NCBI GenBank assembly: GCA_938022165.1
Contig: CALIEI010000080.1
Coordinates: forward strand, 1 to 48,284
Length of the DNA: 48,284 bases
Source: an uncultured Saprospiraceae bacterium
GTDB taxonomy: Bacteria > Bacteroidota > Bacteroidia > Chitinophagales > Saprospiraceae
Direction: 5' to 3'
Each line of letters opens with the position of its first letter. Position 1 is the first letter of the stretch. The position numbers and the translations under genes are program-made. The notes under the pieces are model-generated. The model saw only the letters and a list, made by a program, of their open reading frames with translations. It was not told the DNA's origin and ran no database searches. Below, piece after piece: positions 36,011 through 46,027 of the stretch.

Positions 36011-37432
36011 TTAGCCGTTCAGCGTCATTCTGATCTTCTTTTCTAGAACATTCACGTCTTCCTTGATGGTTGAGTCTGTATCTAAAAGATCTTGAACTGT
36101 ACGACAAGAATAAATAACTGTACTGTGATCTCTGCCTCCAAATTGATCGCCAATCGCTTTTAAAGACTTACTAGTAAGATTCTTGGCAAGATACATAGAT
36201 AACTGTCTAGCTACTACTATAGATCTCTTTCTTGTCTTACCTGCTAATTTTTCGACTGGTACATTGAAATATTCAGCAACCAATTTTTGAATCGATTCAA
36301 CTGTAATCTCCTTGTTTATTTCATTGATAAACTTCTGGATCACTTCCTTAGTCAATTCCAAATCAATTTGACGATTATTCAAAGAAGACTGAGCAGCGAG
36401 GGATACGAGGACGCCTTCCAGCTCACGAATATTATTCTTGATATTGTAGCATATGAATTCAACGATATCGTTATCCAATTCTATGCCTTCTCTAGTCATC
36501 TTGGATTCTAAGATCGCTATTCTGGTTTCAATAGCAGGTGCTTGAACATCTGCAGAAAGCCCCCATTTAAATCTGCTAATCATACGCTCATCCATCCCAT
36601 CTAAATCCTTAGGTGCTCTATCTGAGGTTAAAATTAACTGCTTACCATTCTGATGAAGCTGATTAAATATATGGAAGAAAATTTCTTGCGTCTTTTGCTT
36701 ATTGGCGAAGAATTGAATATCGTCTACAATAAGTACATCAATCATCTGATAGAAATTCACAAAATCGTTGACTGAGCCATTTTTAATAGACTGGATCATC
36801 TGATTTGCAAATTTTTCTGAAGTAACAAACAAGACATTCTTTTCAGGCTGGTTTTCTTTTACTTCATTTCCGATAGCTTGAGCAAGATGCGTCTTACCTA
36901 AACCTACGTTACCATATATAACCAATGGATTGAAAGCAGTTCCCCCTGGTTTTTTAGCAATAGCCATACCCGCTGAACGAGCCAAACGATTGCAGTCTCC
37001 TTCTATATAATTGGTAAATCTGTAATTTTTATTGAGCTGTGGATCGATGGAAAGCTTTTTGATCCCCGGAATAACAAATGGGTTCTCAATTTTTGAAGAA
37101 TTCATAGGGCCCACCTTATCAGCATCTGACTGACTAGTATTGCTGCTAGCTTGCGGTGTAGCACTATTGTTCTTCATCTTATTTAGTCTAATTTGATATT
37201 CTAACTTACCAGTAGAACCCAATTCATCGCGAATTGTTTTCTTTAATAGTGCAACATAGTGCTCTTCAAGCCATTCGTAGAAGAATTTATTGGGTACTTG
37301 TATAGTAAGAGAGTCATTAACCAACTGTACTGGTTTGATAGGTTCAAACCATGTTTTGAAACTTTGAGTATTTACATTCTTTCTTATAGTGTGCAGACAC
37401 TTGTCCCATACAGTATTGATGTCTCTTACCAT
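36011..37432 (-). CDS. dnaA: chromosomal replication initiator protein DnaA
   Basis: 473 residues. Domain I 1-80, variable linker 85-115 (Ser/Asn/Thr-rich), AAA+ domain from about 118 with Walker A GNVGLGKT (174-181), Walker B VLIVDDIQF (D237, D238), and the C-terminal DNA-binding domain with GGRDHSTVIYSCRTV. It binds DnaA boxes and opens oriC. The flanks do not carry dnaN or recF, and I saw no cluster of DnaA boxes in the adjoining gaps, so the origin is probably elsewhere or not recognisable here. Confidence 0.98.
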   Translation of the reverse strand: MVRDINTVWDKCLHTIRKNVNTQSFKTWFEPIKPVQLVNDSLTIQVPNKFFYEWLEEHYVALLKKTIRDELGSTGKLEYQIRLNKMKNNSATPQASSNTSQSDADKVGPMNSSKIENPFVIPGIKKLSIDPQLNKNYRFTNYIEGDCNRLARSAGMAIAKKPGGTAFNPLVIYGNVGLGKTHLAQAIGNEVKENQPEKNVLFVTSEKFANQMIQSIKNGSVNDFVNFYQMIDVLIVDDIQFFANKQKTQEIFFHIFNQLHQNGKQLILTSDRAPKDLDGMDERMISRFKWGLSADVQAPAIETRIAILESKMTREGIELDNDIVEFICYNIKNNIRELEGVLVSLAAQSSLNNRQIDLELTKEVIQKFINEINKEITVESIQKLVAEYFNVPVEKLAGKTRKRSIVVARQLSMYLAKNLTSKSLKAIGDQFGGRDHSTVIYSCRTVQDLLDTDSTIKEDVNVLEKKIRMTLNG

Positions 37433-37452
37433 TTCTCAGTTAAAAATTTAAA

Positions 37453-37460
37453 CAAACTTA
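37453..37460 (-). promoter_or_regulatory. putative -7 box for dnaA
   Basis: Reads TAAGTTTG on the minus strand, an exact TAnnTTTG match, 20 bases before the ATG. Confidence 0.5.
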
Positions 37461-37955
37461 TTTAAAAGTAATTCTGGAAAAATTCAGAATTATCGAATTA
37501 TAATGACACGATCAAAGGACGATGATGAAGGGAAGATATAGTGTTTCATTTCTATAATAAAGTAGTCAAGCATCATCCTTTTCTTGTCATGCGTGCTTAC
37601 AAAGATGTGAAATATTTATGGATTTTTATAGGGGCTAAGAAACACTTTACGAATATTTTTTTTTCCTATTTAAGTCTATCTAATTTGTGTAATCAGAGCG
37701 GTTACATACTCAACAAGAACGATGACTTGATAGATATCTTATACCTGCCTATTCGAACTGATATTGAAGCATTTTTGATAGTGGCTTGAAGTAATTCTGC
37801 AAGGGCCAGATTAAGAGTATCATTTTTTTAATTACATTTTCTAAGTGAAAAAAAAATGAAAAAAAATTTACTCAATATTTATGCAAAATTTTCTGTTCAA
37901 AATCCTTGGAAAACTAAATTGATTTACACTTTAGCTATTCCTTAAAAGCTATCAT
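37461..37955. other. about 495-base AT-rich gap without a supported gene
   Basis: Between dnaA and the 5'-nucleotidase gene. An 82-codon frame on the plus strand (37541-37789) has no recognisable protein features. Poly-A/T tracts dominate 37820-37880. A short pair TAGCT/AGCTA near 37931-37950 could be a weak terminator for the nucleotidase gene. No DnaA-box cluster seen. Confidence 0.5.
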
Positions 37956-38867
37956 CTACTTTACGATTTTTGGCTGACAACTTATGCATTTGTTTTTGAA
38001 ATTCTTTTCAAATTCTATATCCAATTGTCCTAACACTACTCCTGCCCAGCCTACTTGATTTATTTGTATCGCTTTACCTTGTTTATTGGATAATACTTTG
38101 GGCTCATCCAGAAAAGTGTGTGTATGACCTCCTAATATAAGATCTATATCACTACTCTCTGCAGCCAAGGTATGATCTGAGACTTTGTCTTCTTTATATT
38201 TATACCCTAGATGCGACAAACAAATAACATAATGACAGCCAAGCTCATTTTTTAGCAACTTTGCAGTATCATTCGCAGACTTTACTGGATCTAAGTATTG
38301 TGTTTCCTTAAACAAAGTTTTAGGCACTAAGCCTTCAAGCTCAATTCCCACACCTAATACTCCTATTTTGATATCTCCCTTTTGAAAAATACGGTATGGC
38401 TTGACCAAATTATGCATGATCGTGTTCTTAAAGTCATAATTGCAGTTTATCAGATCAAATTTTGCCTTGGTCGACTGCTTATGCAATCCATCAATACCAG
38501 CGTCAAAGTCATGATTTCCTATAGTAGCTGCATCGTACTGCATTTCATTCATTAGCTTGAACTCCAACTCTCCACCAAAAAAATTGAAATAAGGTGTTCC
38601 TTGAAAAATATCTCCGCAATCCAATAACAATACATTCTCCTTTTCCGCTCTTATCTTATTTATCAATTTAGCCCTTTTAGCAGCCCCCCCTAAACCAGCA
38701 TATCGACCACCATCTTGTGCAAAAGGCTCAATCCTGCTATGTACATCATTGGTGTGAAGTATAGTGAGACTACTTTTTTTGGGCTTATACAGGTCAGTAG
38801 CATTAAGACCCGTTGCTAATCCAAAACTAATCAAACTACCTTGCTTTATAAATGACCTTCTTTTCAT
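37956..38867 (-). CDS. 5'-nucleotidase/UshA-type metallophosphatase, catalytic domain only
   Basis: 303 residues. Tat-type signal (MKRRSFIKQGSLISFGLATG) then the calcineurin-like phosphoesterase domain of the 5'-nucleotidase family: ILHTNDVHSRIEP, DCGDIFQGTPYFN, IGNHDFDAG, CLSHLGY and LILGGHTHTF supply the two-metal site. UshA-type enzymes hydrolyse nucleotides and UDP-sugars in the periplasm, and normally have a second, substrate-binding domain in the same chain. Here it is missing and is encoded by the gene just upstream (22 bases away). The Arg-Arg motif suggests folded export through Tat. Confidence 0.92.
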   Translation of the reverse strand: MKRRSFIKQGSLISFGLATGLNATDLYKPKKSSLTILHTNDVHSRIEPFAQDGGRYAGLGGAAKRAKLINKIRAEKENVLLLDCGDIFQGTPYFNFFGGELEFKLMNEMQYDAATIGNHDFDAGIDGLHKQSTKAKFDLINCNYDFKNTIMHNLVKPYRIFQKGDIKIGVLGVGIELEGLVPKTLFKETQYLDPVKSANDTAKLLKNELGCHYVICLSHLGYKYKEDKVSDHTLAAESSDIDLILGGHTHTFLDEPKVLSNKQGKAIQINQVGWAGVVLGQLDIEFEKNFKNKCISCQPKIVK

Positions 38868-38889
38868 GTTACTTTTACTTTAGATAAGC

Positions 38890-39624
38890 TTAATTCTCAA
38901 TTCTTCCCTCTTTGCTAGCTGCAATGACTTTATCATTCGTGGCTCTATCAATAAACATTTGCCTCAACAAATCCGGATAAGTGGTTCTATTGCAATCCAC
39001 CAAAAAAGGACAATCACTTCCTCCATTAGCAATGTAGTCTGGTAGCGCTACATTATATATGCGATCTTCTAATTCTTGACCGTTGATGCGCACTTCTTTG
39101 ATCTCGTTATTCTTTATCTTCATATAGAAGTTCTTAGATACTGGCCAGCCATTACTCCTTGCTACCCTATCCAGAAAAGTCATCAATAACGCTTTATCCA
39201 AATGAACGACAACCAAACTGTTTTCAAAGGGCATCAATTCATATATTTTTCCTTTTGTGATATCTCCTTGTCGAAGTAATGGAATACGTATACCCCCAGA
39301 GTTTTGCATAGCAAAATCAATAGGCACTTCACTCAATTCATTTGCACGATCATATATGGCATCAGCCATCCAGTTTCCCAAGGTACTTTCAGGCCTACCT
39401 TTTGGCATATCTTCAGGGCAAGTAGCAATGACTCTGTTCATCTCTTTATCCAGCTTTACTTTGTACGGTTGGATTAATTCACTTATCGGATCAGAAAAAA
39501 CGGCCGTTGAATCTAGGCGATTCAAAGTATAATCAGACTGAGCTACATGCCATACCTTTTTGCAACTCGAAAGAGAGATGAGCGACAAGAATAGTATACC
39601 AATAAGAACATTGCAATTCTTCAT
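38890..39624 (-). CDS. 5'-nucleotidase C-terminal domain, lipoprotein
   Basis: 244 residues. Lipoprotein signal with Cys21 (LISLSSC). The rest is the 5_nucleotid_C domain: STLGNWMADAIYDRAN, FAMQNSGGIRIPLLRQGDIT, YELMPFENSLVVVHLD, YIANGGSDCPFL. In fused enzymes this domain holds the nucleoside-binding residues. It is first in a two-gene unit with the catalytic domain gene, so the two products probably form one enzyme in the envelope, one part anchored by lipid and the other Tat-exported. Confidence 0.92.
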   Translation of the reverse strand: MKNCNVLIGILFLSLISLSSCKKVWHVAQSDYTLNRLDSTAVFSDPISELIQPYKVKLDKEMNRVIATCPEDMPKGRPESTLGNWMADAIYDRANELSEVPIDFAMQNSGGIRIPLLRQGDITKGKIYELMPFENSLVVVHLDKALLMTFLDRVARSNGWPVSKNFYMKIKNNEIKEVRINGQELEDRIYNVALPDYIANGGSDCPFLVDCNRTTYPDLLRQMFIDRATNDKVIAASKEGRIEN

Positions 39625-39698
39625 TTCTAAAAATTTAGTCTAAAAATAGTAAACTTAGAAAAGATATTGGGTCAGAAAGGAATATTTGATCTATAGGA

Positions 39699-40724
39699 CT
39701 AAAATAAGGACCCTGGCTTATGCGGTATATCTGCTCCCAAATGCTTGTACGCCTTCTCTGTCACCTCTCTACCCCTAGGAGTACGCTTTATGAATCCCTC
39801 CATTATCAAAAACGGCTCGTGGACTTCTTCTATAGTACCAGCTTCTTCCCCTACTGCAGTAGCAATGGTATTGATACCTACAGGGCCACCTTTAAATTTG
39901 TGTATGATCGTACTCAAAATTCGATTATCCATTTCATCCAATCCGTAGCTATCTACATTAAGCGCTTCTAGGCCATACTTGGCTATCTTATCATCAATAG
40001 TACCATTGCCTTTAACTTGCGCAAAATCTCTAATCCTCCTCAATAGTGCATTGGCTATTCTTGGTGTACCTCTACTTCGTCTTGCTATCTCATGATTCCC
40101 TTCATCAGTAATAGGAATTTCTAATATATCAGCAGATCGCTTAATGATTTTCTCAAGGGTCGGTATATCATAATAGTCTAATAAACAAGTTATACCAAAT
40201 CTAGCCCGCATAGGCGCGGTCAGCAAGCCCATTCTAGTAGTCGCCCCTATCAAGGTGAAAGGGTTTAGAGTAATTTGAATGCTCCTTGCACTTGGCCCCT
40301 GATCGATCATCACATCGATATGGTAATCCTCCATTGCTGAATACAGGTATTCTTCTATTACATTATTTAGCCTGTGTATTTCATCTATGAAGAGTACATC
40401 ACCTGCCTCTAGATTAGTCAGTAAGCCTGCCAAGTCACCTGGCTTCTCTAACACAGGGCCAGAACTAACAGTCAGTTTGGAGCCCATCTCATGACTTATG
40501 ATATGGGACAAAGTAGTCTTACCCAATCCAGGAGGTCCATGCAGCAAAACATGATCAAGCGCCTCGCCTCGCATCTTCGCCGCTTGGATAAATATGGATA
40601 AGTTTTCTACTATTTTAGGCTGGCCAGAAAAACCAGAAAGTTCTTGCGGACGCAGTGCACGTTCTACTTGCTTATCTTCCGTAGACAGATAAGCCGCATT
40701 CGGATCATTTATCGGAAAGTCCAT
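39699..40724 (-). CDS. ruvB: Holliday junction branch-migration helicase RuvB
   Basis: 341 residues, standard length. Walker A GPPGLGKT (63-70), Walker [11 protein letters not shown] (about 109-118), sensor 1 [19 protein letters not shown], arginine finger region [20 protein letters not shown], and the C-terminal winged helix ([22 protein letters not shown]). With RuvA it drives branch migration. The start overlaps the stop of the upstream lipoprotein gene by one base (TAATG); ruvA and ruvC are not nearby. Confidence 0.98.
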   Translation of the reverse strand: MDFPINDPNAAYLSTEDKQVERALRPQELSGFSGQPKIVENLSIFIQAAKMRGEALDHVLLHGPPGLGKTTLSHIISHEMGSKLTVSSGPVLEKPGDLAGLLTNLEAGDVLFIDEIHRLNNVIEEYLYSAMEDYHIDVMIDQGPSARSIQITLNPFTLIGATTRMGLLTAPMRARFGITCLLDYYDIPTLEKIIKRSADILEIPITDEGNHEIARRSRGTPRIANALLRRIRDFAQVKGNGTIDDKIAKYGLEALNVDSYGLDEMDNRILSTIIHKFKGGPVGINTIATAVGEEAGTIEEVHEPFLIMEGFIKRTPRGREVTEKAYKHLGADIPHKPGSLF

Positions 40725-41380
40725 TATTCGTTTCTTGGAGGTTTAGTGGCATATATAACAGTTCCTTTTCCTAGACTCTTGACCTTTTCGGTACAAGCAT
40801 TCAATGCCTTTCCTTGGACAGAACAAATCTCAGTGCCTTGACAATCTATTAGCTTTTTCTGTCTTCCATTATCTATCAAGTATGCCCAGCCATCGGTCAA
40901 GTAAGTATATCTAGTCACTATGTACGGCTTCATTTCACCTGCCATACTTTTTAGCCACTTCGAATCATTATAATTATCGACTTTGACACAAGGTTTTTTT
41001 GCAGGCTTTACACCTCCTGTCATACCTTCCAAAGTGATACAATTTACCTTAACAATAAAATTCTCCATCATACAAGCACTCAAACCATCCTTGACTACAT
41101 CATAACCTATCTTTACAAGCTGATTATCTGCCAGTTTAAAATCCATCAAGGGCATTTCATTAGGCAACAACTTATCACCATTATCCAAAACAAATAAAAA
41201 CCTACAGCCATCGTTTCCAGTAAAATCTCTTACCATAGCGCTTGTCTCACATTCCATATTCGATTTATCCAACTCCTTTCCAGGCTCCGTAGTAGTGACT
41301 ACTTCTTGTGGTGTACTTTTTCGTGGACATGAAAACAAAATAAAACACCCAAGCAAAATAAGTAAATGATAATACCTCAT
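40724..41380 (-). CDS. hypothetical lipoprotein
   Basis: 218 residues. Lipoprotein signal peptide with lipobox LFSC (Cys18). The mature part has seven or more Cys ([32 protein letters not shown] and others), suggesting disulfides in an exported domain. A duplicated pattern ([16 protein letters not shown] and [17 protein letters not shown]) hints at two related beta units. No family recognised. Coupled to ruvB by a one-base stop/start overlap and preceded by the thioredoxin-fold gene 7 bases away, so the three genes form an operon. Confidence 0.85.
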   Translation of the reverse strand: MRYYHLLILLGCFILFSCPRKSTPQEVVTTTEPGKELDKSNMECETSAMVRDFTGNDGCRFLFVLDNGDKLLPNEMPLMDFKLADNQLVKIGYDVVKDGLSACMMENFIVKVNCITLEGMTGGVKPAKKPCVKVDNYNDSKWLKSMAGEMKPYIVTRYTYLTDGWAYLIDNGRQKKLIDCQGTEICSVQGKALNACTEKVKSLGKGTVIYATKPPRNE

Positions 41381-41387
41381 GATTCGT

Positions 41388-42842
41388 TTATTTCGATTTT
41401 ATTACGCTATTTGGTTTTTCAAGACGATTACTTTCAAATAAAGCTGGCATTATTTCTTCCAATTGAGAGGCATCAAAATCTTTTAAGATGATCTTTTTAT
41501 TCGCATCAAGGATAAATAATTTAGGGGTTTTTTCTGCCATATACTTCTGCACAAATCTACTACTTAAATCCTTATCCACTGTATTTATCCACTCTCCTAA
41601 ATCATTTTCTTCTATGTACTTCCAGCAATCCTCTGTTTTCGCCCCTACTTTTGTACAACCAGAGAATATCTTCACTCCCGTATCCTTATATTTCTCCCAA
41701 AACGATTTCATATAAGGCATAGAAGCTTTACAATGAGAGCAACTAGGCTGCCATAGGTAAAGAATAGTCACCGGCGCATCCACATCATACAGCGCTATTG
41801 GCGTTCCATCTTTAAGTTCCATATCGATAATTGGCGCAGGATTACCCAACAGTAAAGGTTTACGTTTCCTTACATCTTCAATCATCTCATTTAGATCTTC
41901 TTCCTTGACCCAAGGAGCCATACCCTTTGCATAGTAGGTATCTACTACATGTACATAGACAGCATCCATCCCAATGTAGTCAGAGCTAGCATATTCTAAC
42001 ATGATATGATCTAAAAAATATTTAAAGTTTTTGGTATCCGACTTCATCAAACTTAAGACCTTATCTATACCTGCATTTATTCCAGCTATGTTTTGCGGAG
42101 ATAGTTCTTCTAAATAAAAGAACACCTTATTGAAAAATGCTTCTGTGTTGAGCAGGCGCTCATCAGATATATCTACATTATCAAAGTAATGATTTCTTCT
42201 AAACTCAAACTTCTTTTGCATCACCTCTTCTTGACTCCCCTGTATATTAGGTACTGGAGTCTCTATTTCCATTCTGATCAATTGGGCAGCTAGAGAGTTT
42301 GGTGCTTTATTGATCTGATTTGTACGATGACTTTCTAGAGAAGCCAGCTTTTCATTAAAGGAAGAAACGATTTGCGCTCTAGTCCCCTCGTCTATGTCTT
42401 CTCTCAACTTCTCATTCAAAGCGCCTAGGCTATTCACGACCTCGTTGGAGTATCTGAGGTAATCTTGATATACATTATTATATTTCGAATTTTCAAACGA
42501 GGTTGCGTTAAACAAAGCATTCGCATCGGCTGTCAACTTAAAGTGCTGATCATCATTATCGATGATAAAAGATACATACTCGTTTTCAGGTAACAAAACG
42601 GCCAAATAGACGCCAGCATCCAACTTTTCAGTGCTTTCATGCACAAATTTGCCCGGGCTCAGCGCTTGCAGCGTGTCTACTACAGGATATCTATTCAAAA
42701 ACTCATGCGCCAAGACCAATTGGCTAGATTGGTAGTTTTTGAGCGAAATCTCTACTTTATGCCCCGTTTGCGCAACTGAATGGCCATAAACAAGTAGGTA
42801 TATAAGTAGACCTAGGCTACATTTCAAAGATGATTTTATCAT
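41388..42842 (-). CDS. periplasmic thioredoxin-like protein with DUF5106-like domain
   Basis: 484 residues. Signal peptide 1-25 (ends HSVAQ). N-terminal beta region (27-110, DUF4369-like), helical DUF5106-like middle (about 115-325), then a TlpA/thioredoxin domain (333-470) with an intact C368-x-x-C371 active site (LWQPSCSHCKAS) and cis-Pro segment EKTPKLFILD. It should act as a periplasmic thiol-disulfide oxidoreductase, a very common type in Bacteroidota. First gene of the unit with the Cys-rich lipoprotein and ruvB; the lipoprotein's many Cys would make it a plausible client, which is inference. Confidence 0.9.
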   Translation of the reverse strand: MIKSSLKCSLGLLIYLLVYGHSVAQTGHKVEISLKNYQSSQLVLAHEFLNRYPVVDTLQALSPGKFVHESTEKLDAGVYLAVLLPENEYVSFIIDNDDQHFKLTADANALFNATSFENSKYNNVYQDYLRYSNEVVNSLGALNEKLREDIDEGTRAQIVSSFNEKLASLESHRTNQINKAPNSLAAQLIRMEIETPVPNIQGSQEEVMQKKFEFRRNHYFDNVDISDERLLNTEAFFNKVFFYLEELSPQNIAGINAGIDKVLSLMKSDTKNFKYFLDHIMLEYASSDYIGMDAVYVHVVDTYYAKGMAPWVKEEDLNEMIEDVRKRKPLLLGNPAPIIDMELKDGTPIALYDVDAPVTILYLWQPSCSHCKASMPYMKSFWEKYKDTGVKIFSGCTKVGAKTEDCWKYIEENDLGEWINTVDKDLSSRFVQKYMAEKTPKLFILDANKKIILKDFDASQLEEIMPALFESNRLEKPNSVIKSK

Positions 42843-42904
42843 TTTTTAATATTGTTGTTATAGGCAAATCCAAGCGAAAACGGCGAAAATGACTAATATT
42901 TTGT

Positions 42905-42912
42905 TACTTTTG
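42905..42912 (+). promoter_or_regulatory. putative -7 box for icd
   Basis: TACTTTTG, exact TAnnTTTG match, 70 bases before the icd ATG. No convincing -33 box. Confidence 0.5.
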
Positions 42913-42982
42913 CCCCGTTTTGTCACCTTTGGGTGTTGAAAGCAAATACACAAATCCATTTTAAAATTAAATTCTAAACTTA

Positions 42983-44206
42983 ATGAGTGGTTCAAAAATA
43001 ACAATAACCCGAAGAAAAAGGCTAGCCGTACCAGATGATCCTATTATTCCTTTTATAGAAGGGGATGGTATTGGTCCAGATATCTGGAAAGCTGCCCAGA
43101 AAGTAATTGATGCTGCTGTGAAGAAGTCATTTGATGGTAAGCGCAAAATCCACTGGAAGGAGGTCTATGCTGGTCAAAAAGCAAAAGATCGTACAGGAGA
43201 TTGGCTACCACAAGCTACGCTAGATGCTATGAATGAGCACTTAGTAGGCATCAAGGGGCCTTTGACTACACCAGTAGGTGGCGGTATACGTTCGTTGAAT
43301 GTTGCGCTGCGCCAAAAGCTTGATCTATACGCATGTGTTCGTCCGGTGAAGTGGTACCGTGGGGTGCCTTCTCCTGTGAAGAAGCCAGGTCTTGTAGACA
43401 TGACTATATATAGAGAGAACACTGAAGACATCTATGCAGGTATTGAATACCTACATGGTACTGAAGAAAATGAAAAAGTAAAGTCATTCTTGATCAATGA
43501 GATGGGTGCCAAAGGGATTCGTTTTCCTAAGAGTGCTTCTATTGGAGTCAAGCCAGTTTCTATCGAAGGTACAGAAAGACTTGTGCGTTCTGCTATCAAG
43601 TATGCGATCGCAAACAAGAAAACCTCAGTTACTCTAGTACACAAAGGTAACATCATGAAATTTACAGAAGGTAAATTTAAAGAATGGGGTTATGCTCTAG
43701 CTAAGCGTGAGTTTGGCGCTACTGATCTAGACGGTGGACCATGGCAGGTGATTGACAATAAAGGACGCAAGATCATTGTAAAAGATGTGATTGCAGATGC
43801 ATTCTTGCAGCAGATCCTTCTTCGTCCAGCAGAGTACGACGTGATCGCTACTTTGAACCTCAATGGTGACTACATCTCTGATGCACTAGCTGCTATCGTA
43901 GGAGGTATTGGTATCGCTCCAGGTGCCAACATCAATTACGAAACAGGTGTAGCTATTTTTGAAGCGACACACGGTACAGCACCTAAGTACGCAGGTCAGG
44001 ATAAAGTAAATCCAAGTTCTGTCATTCTTTCAGCAGTGATGATGTTGAATTATATGGGATGGAAGAAAGCTGGTAAGACTATTGAGAAAGGTCTCAAAGG
44101 AGCGCTTAAAGCTAAGCGTGTTACTTACGATTTCGAAAGACAGATGAAGAATGCTACTCTATTGAAGTGTTCTGAGTTTGGCGACGAGATCATCAAGCAT
44201 ATGTAA
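42983..44206 (+). CDS. icd: isocitrate dehydrogenase, NADP-dependent
   Basis: 407 residues, the homodimeric E. coli-type enzyme. Motifs in order: [14 protein letters not shown], substrate loop [20 protein letters not shown] with the Ser that AceK phosphorylates in E. coli, [27 protein letters not shown], and metal site [18 protein letters not shown], then [19 protein letters not shown] for cofactor binding. Converts isocitrate to 2-oxoglutarate in the TCA cycle. Monocistronic: own -7 box and strong terminator. The coding strand is clearly more G/C-rich at third positions than its neighbours, as expected for a highly expressed gene. Confidence 0.97.
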   Translation: MSGSKITITRRKRLAVPDDPIIPFIEGDGIGPDIWKAAQKVIDAAVKKSFDGKRKIHWKEVYAGQKAKDRTGDWLPQATLDAMNEHLVGIKGPLTTPVGGGIRSLNVALRQKLDLYACVRPVKWYRGVPSPVKKPGLVDMTIYRENTEDIYAGIEYLHGTEENEKVKSFLINEMGAKGIRFPKSASIGVKPVSIEGTERLVRSAIKYAIANKKTSVTLVHKGNIMKFTEGKFKEWGYALAKREFGATDLDGGPWQVIDNKGRKIIVKDVIADAFLQQILLRPAEYDVIATLNLNGDYISDALAAIVGGIGIAPGANINYETGVAIFEATHGTAPKYAGQDKVNPSSVILSAVMMLNYMGWKKAGKTIEKGLKGALKAKRVTYDFERQMKNATLLKCSEFGDEIIKHM

Positions 44207-44242
44207 GATAAAGCGATAAGATATTGCTTTAAAAATATAAAG

Positions 44243-44274
44243 GCCGTTTCACATTTTGTGGAGCGGCTTTTTTA
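44243..44274 (+). terminator. rho-independent terminator of icd
   Basis: GCCGTTTCACA (44243-44253) pairs with TGTGGAGCGGC (44257-44267), 11 pairs including two G-T, then a run of seven T. Confidence 0.88.
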
Positions 44275-44317
44275 TACACGCTATTATTCTCATTAGCTGG
44301 ATTTGTATATTGATATT

Positions 44318-44452
44318 TTGGGCGATCCCCCAGCCTACCCGCCATGCTATACAAGGGGTCGGGTCATTCGCAGCTTGGCCCCTTGCTCTCCCGCCTTGCC
44401 CAGTCGAGGGCTGTCTAGCAAAGCTAGCCACTGCTACTACCCCTATCGCATT
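44318..44452. repeat. GC-rich intergenic repeat, family B copy 3
   Basis: Opens GGGCGATCCCCCAGCC and continues GGGGTCGGGTCATTCGCAG, with CAAGGGG/CCCCTTG and CTAGC-AAA-GCTAG hairpins. Similar in order to the stretches near 7009 and 26189. GC-rich against an AT-rich background; open frames through it are not protein-like. Confidence 0.6.
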
Positions 44453-44454
44453 TA

Positions 44455-44536
44455 AGGTGCTAGGTGAAAGGTGCTAGGTGAAAGGTGCTAGGTGCTAGGT
44501 GCTAGGTGAAAGGTGATAGGTGCTAGGTGTCTAGGT
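44455..44536. repeat. 7-bp tandem repeat array (AGGTGNN)
   Basis: Ten consecutive heptamers AGGTGCT or AGGTGAA (one AGGTGAT) in 44455-44524, then AGGTGTCT and AGGT. Non-coding, between icd and the arginase gene, directly after the GC-rich repeat. Confidence 0.95.
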
Positions 44537-44603
44537 AAAAGTTTTTCACTTTTACATTTGAGTCCACTTATGAGATGCCTATAAAAACATCCCTTAGGAT
44601 ATC

Positions 44604-45560
44604 TTAGAGATATTGATTTAATGTATTGGACACTTCCTCAAGTATTCCAAATGCAGCTTCTGCCATTTTATTTCCTCGTGTATCCAACAGAGGATTAACT
44701 TCTACAAATTCTAAACAAGCCACTTTTTTCGAAGCGATTATAGTTTGTATCATTCTCTTCGCTTCATCGGTATCAAAACCTTTAGGCACTGGTGTACCCG
44801 TTCCATCTGAAACCAAATCGCTATCCATACTATCTACATCAAATGAGATATAAATATGATCACAGTCGTTTAGTATTTCTAAGGCTTCTTGTACACAATT
44901 ATCAAGTCCTCGAAAACGAACTTCATCTACCTTATAATTGCGTAAAGCTAATTTCGAAATTTGGTGATCTTCTGGTTCCTCCGTCGAGCGAACGCCAAAA
45001 TAAATCAAATGCTCGGGTGCAAGCTTCTCTCCTTCTACGCCAATATTCTTTAATGCGTTCCAATACTTTTCCGTATCTCCATTCACGTTATTTATTTGGC
45101 AATCAAGGTTGTCCTTATTCAAGGCAGCAGCTAAAGGCATCCCATGTATATTGCCGGAGGGAGAAGTATAAGGAGAATGTAGATCAGCGTGCGCATCTAT
45201 CCATATGACACCCAATTTTTTGTGCGGAAATGCAGCTTTGACTCCGCTGATTGTACCCAAAGCGGAGGAATGATCACCAGATAATACCAGTGGAAAAAAA
45301 TCTTCTTTAAGTGTTTCTTTCACACAATTACTCACTCTTGTGCATTGCGCCACTACATGTTGTATACGCTTTGCAAATGGGTTATTTACTTCGTCATATA
45401 TAGATTCATTATAGGACTCGATGTCTTCATATTTATTATTCCGAAAGTACTGGCTCCCTTTATTGATAGCTGCTATTTCTAGGGCATCTATTCCTAGATC
45501 AGCTCCTCTTGTCCCTGCACCTATATCTGATCTATTTTTAAGAATTTTTATTGTCTTCAT
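44604..45560 (-). CDS. rocF: arginase family protein
   Basis: 318 residues, typical arginase length. Mn-binding residues all present: H97 (LSGDHSSALG), D122/H124/D126 (IDAHADLHSP), D241/D243 (SFDVDSMD). Other signatures are SGNIHGMPLA and EFVEVNP. Arginase hydrolyses L-arginine to ornithine and urea. NIHGMP is the arginase-type substrate loop, distinct from the agmatinase-type loop of the second ureohydrolase at 47145. It is transcribed divergently from the ATP-grasp gene. Confidence 0.92.
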   Translation of the reverse strand: MKTIKILKNRSDIGAGTRGADLGIDALEIAAINKGSQYFRNNKYEDIESYNESIYDEVNNPFAKRIQHVVAQCTRVSNCVKETLKEDFFPLVLSGDHSSALGTISGVKAAFPHKKLGVIWIDAHADLHSPYTSPSGNIHGMPLAAALNKDNLDCQINNVNGDTEKYWNALKNIGVEGEKLAPEHLIYFGVRSTEEPEDHQISKLALRNYKVDEVRFRGLDNCVQEALEILNDCDHIYISFDVDSMDSDLVSDGTGTPVPKGFDTDEAKRMIQTIIASKKVACLEFVEVNPLLDTRGNKMAEAAFGILEEVSNTLNQYL

Positions 45561-45748
45561 TCGTATCGTTATCTTAAATTATTCTGGTATTATAATAAAG
45601 TTATTAATGCAGTGCTTATTGAAGATGTAATCAATGAGTGGACTCAGATTTAGTTTTTAGCTCTAAAAAAGATGTAATTTAAGAAGACTTTGCATAAAGT
45701 GATATTAGTTAATCTAAAACAATAGTAATTGAGTCATATTTTGCATTT

Positions 45749-45760
45749 AAGGTGCACCTT
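45749..45760. promoter_or_regulatory. 12-base perfect palindrome in a divergent intergenic region
   Basis: AAGGTGCACCTT, followed at once by a small hairpin CTTGAT-TAGAA-ATCAAG (45758-45774). It lies in the 467-base gap between the divergent arginase and ATP-grasp genes, where a dimeric regulator could bind. The rest of the gap is AT-rich without other recognisable features. Confidence 0.4.
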
Positions 45761-45939
45761 GATTAGAAATCAAGTGAAAATTATAGGTGATTGACGAGTT
45801 TGATAAAAAAAGCTCCTCCCCTCTAGCATATATCCAACTTATTCAATTCTCTAAACAGCATATAATCTAGAAAGACAACTTTAGCCTTATTCATACTTCT
45901 TTAATTTGCCTTTAAGTATCGAAGATAATCTCAAAATAT

Positions 45940-45947
45940 TATATTTG
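45940..45947 (+). promoter_or_regulatory. putative -7 box for the ATP-grasp operon
   Basis: TATATTTG, exact TAnnTTTG match, 80 bases before the ATG at 46028. Confidence 0.45.
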
Positions 45948-46027
45948 ACTTGGTATCAAATTAGAATGTAGCGGATTCTTTGCAGCCTACAAATGTTGAT
46001 AGATACTTCACCTGCAAAATAAATAAA

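Noticed and set aside
37541-37789. 82-codon open frame beside dnaA
   Set aside because: AT-rich, Phe/Ile/Leu-heavy translation with no signal, domain or promoter; probably chance.
37433-37955. oriC next to dnaA
   Set aside because: No cluster of TTATCCACA-like boxes was seen; only AT-rich tracts.
44256-44477. Open frames across the GC-rich repeat after icd
   Set aside because: They overlap the terminator and repeat and lack protein-like content.
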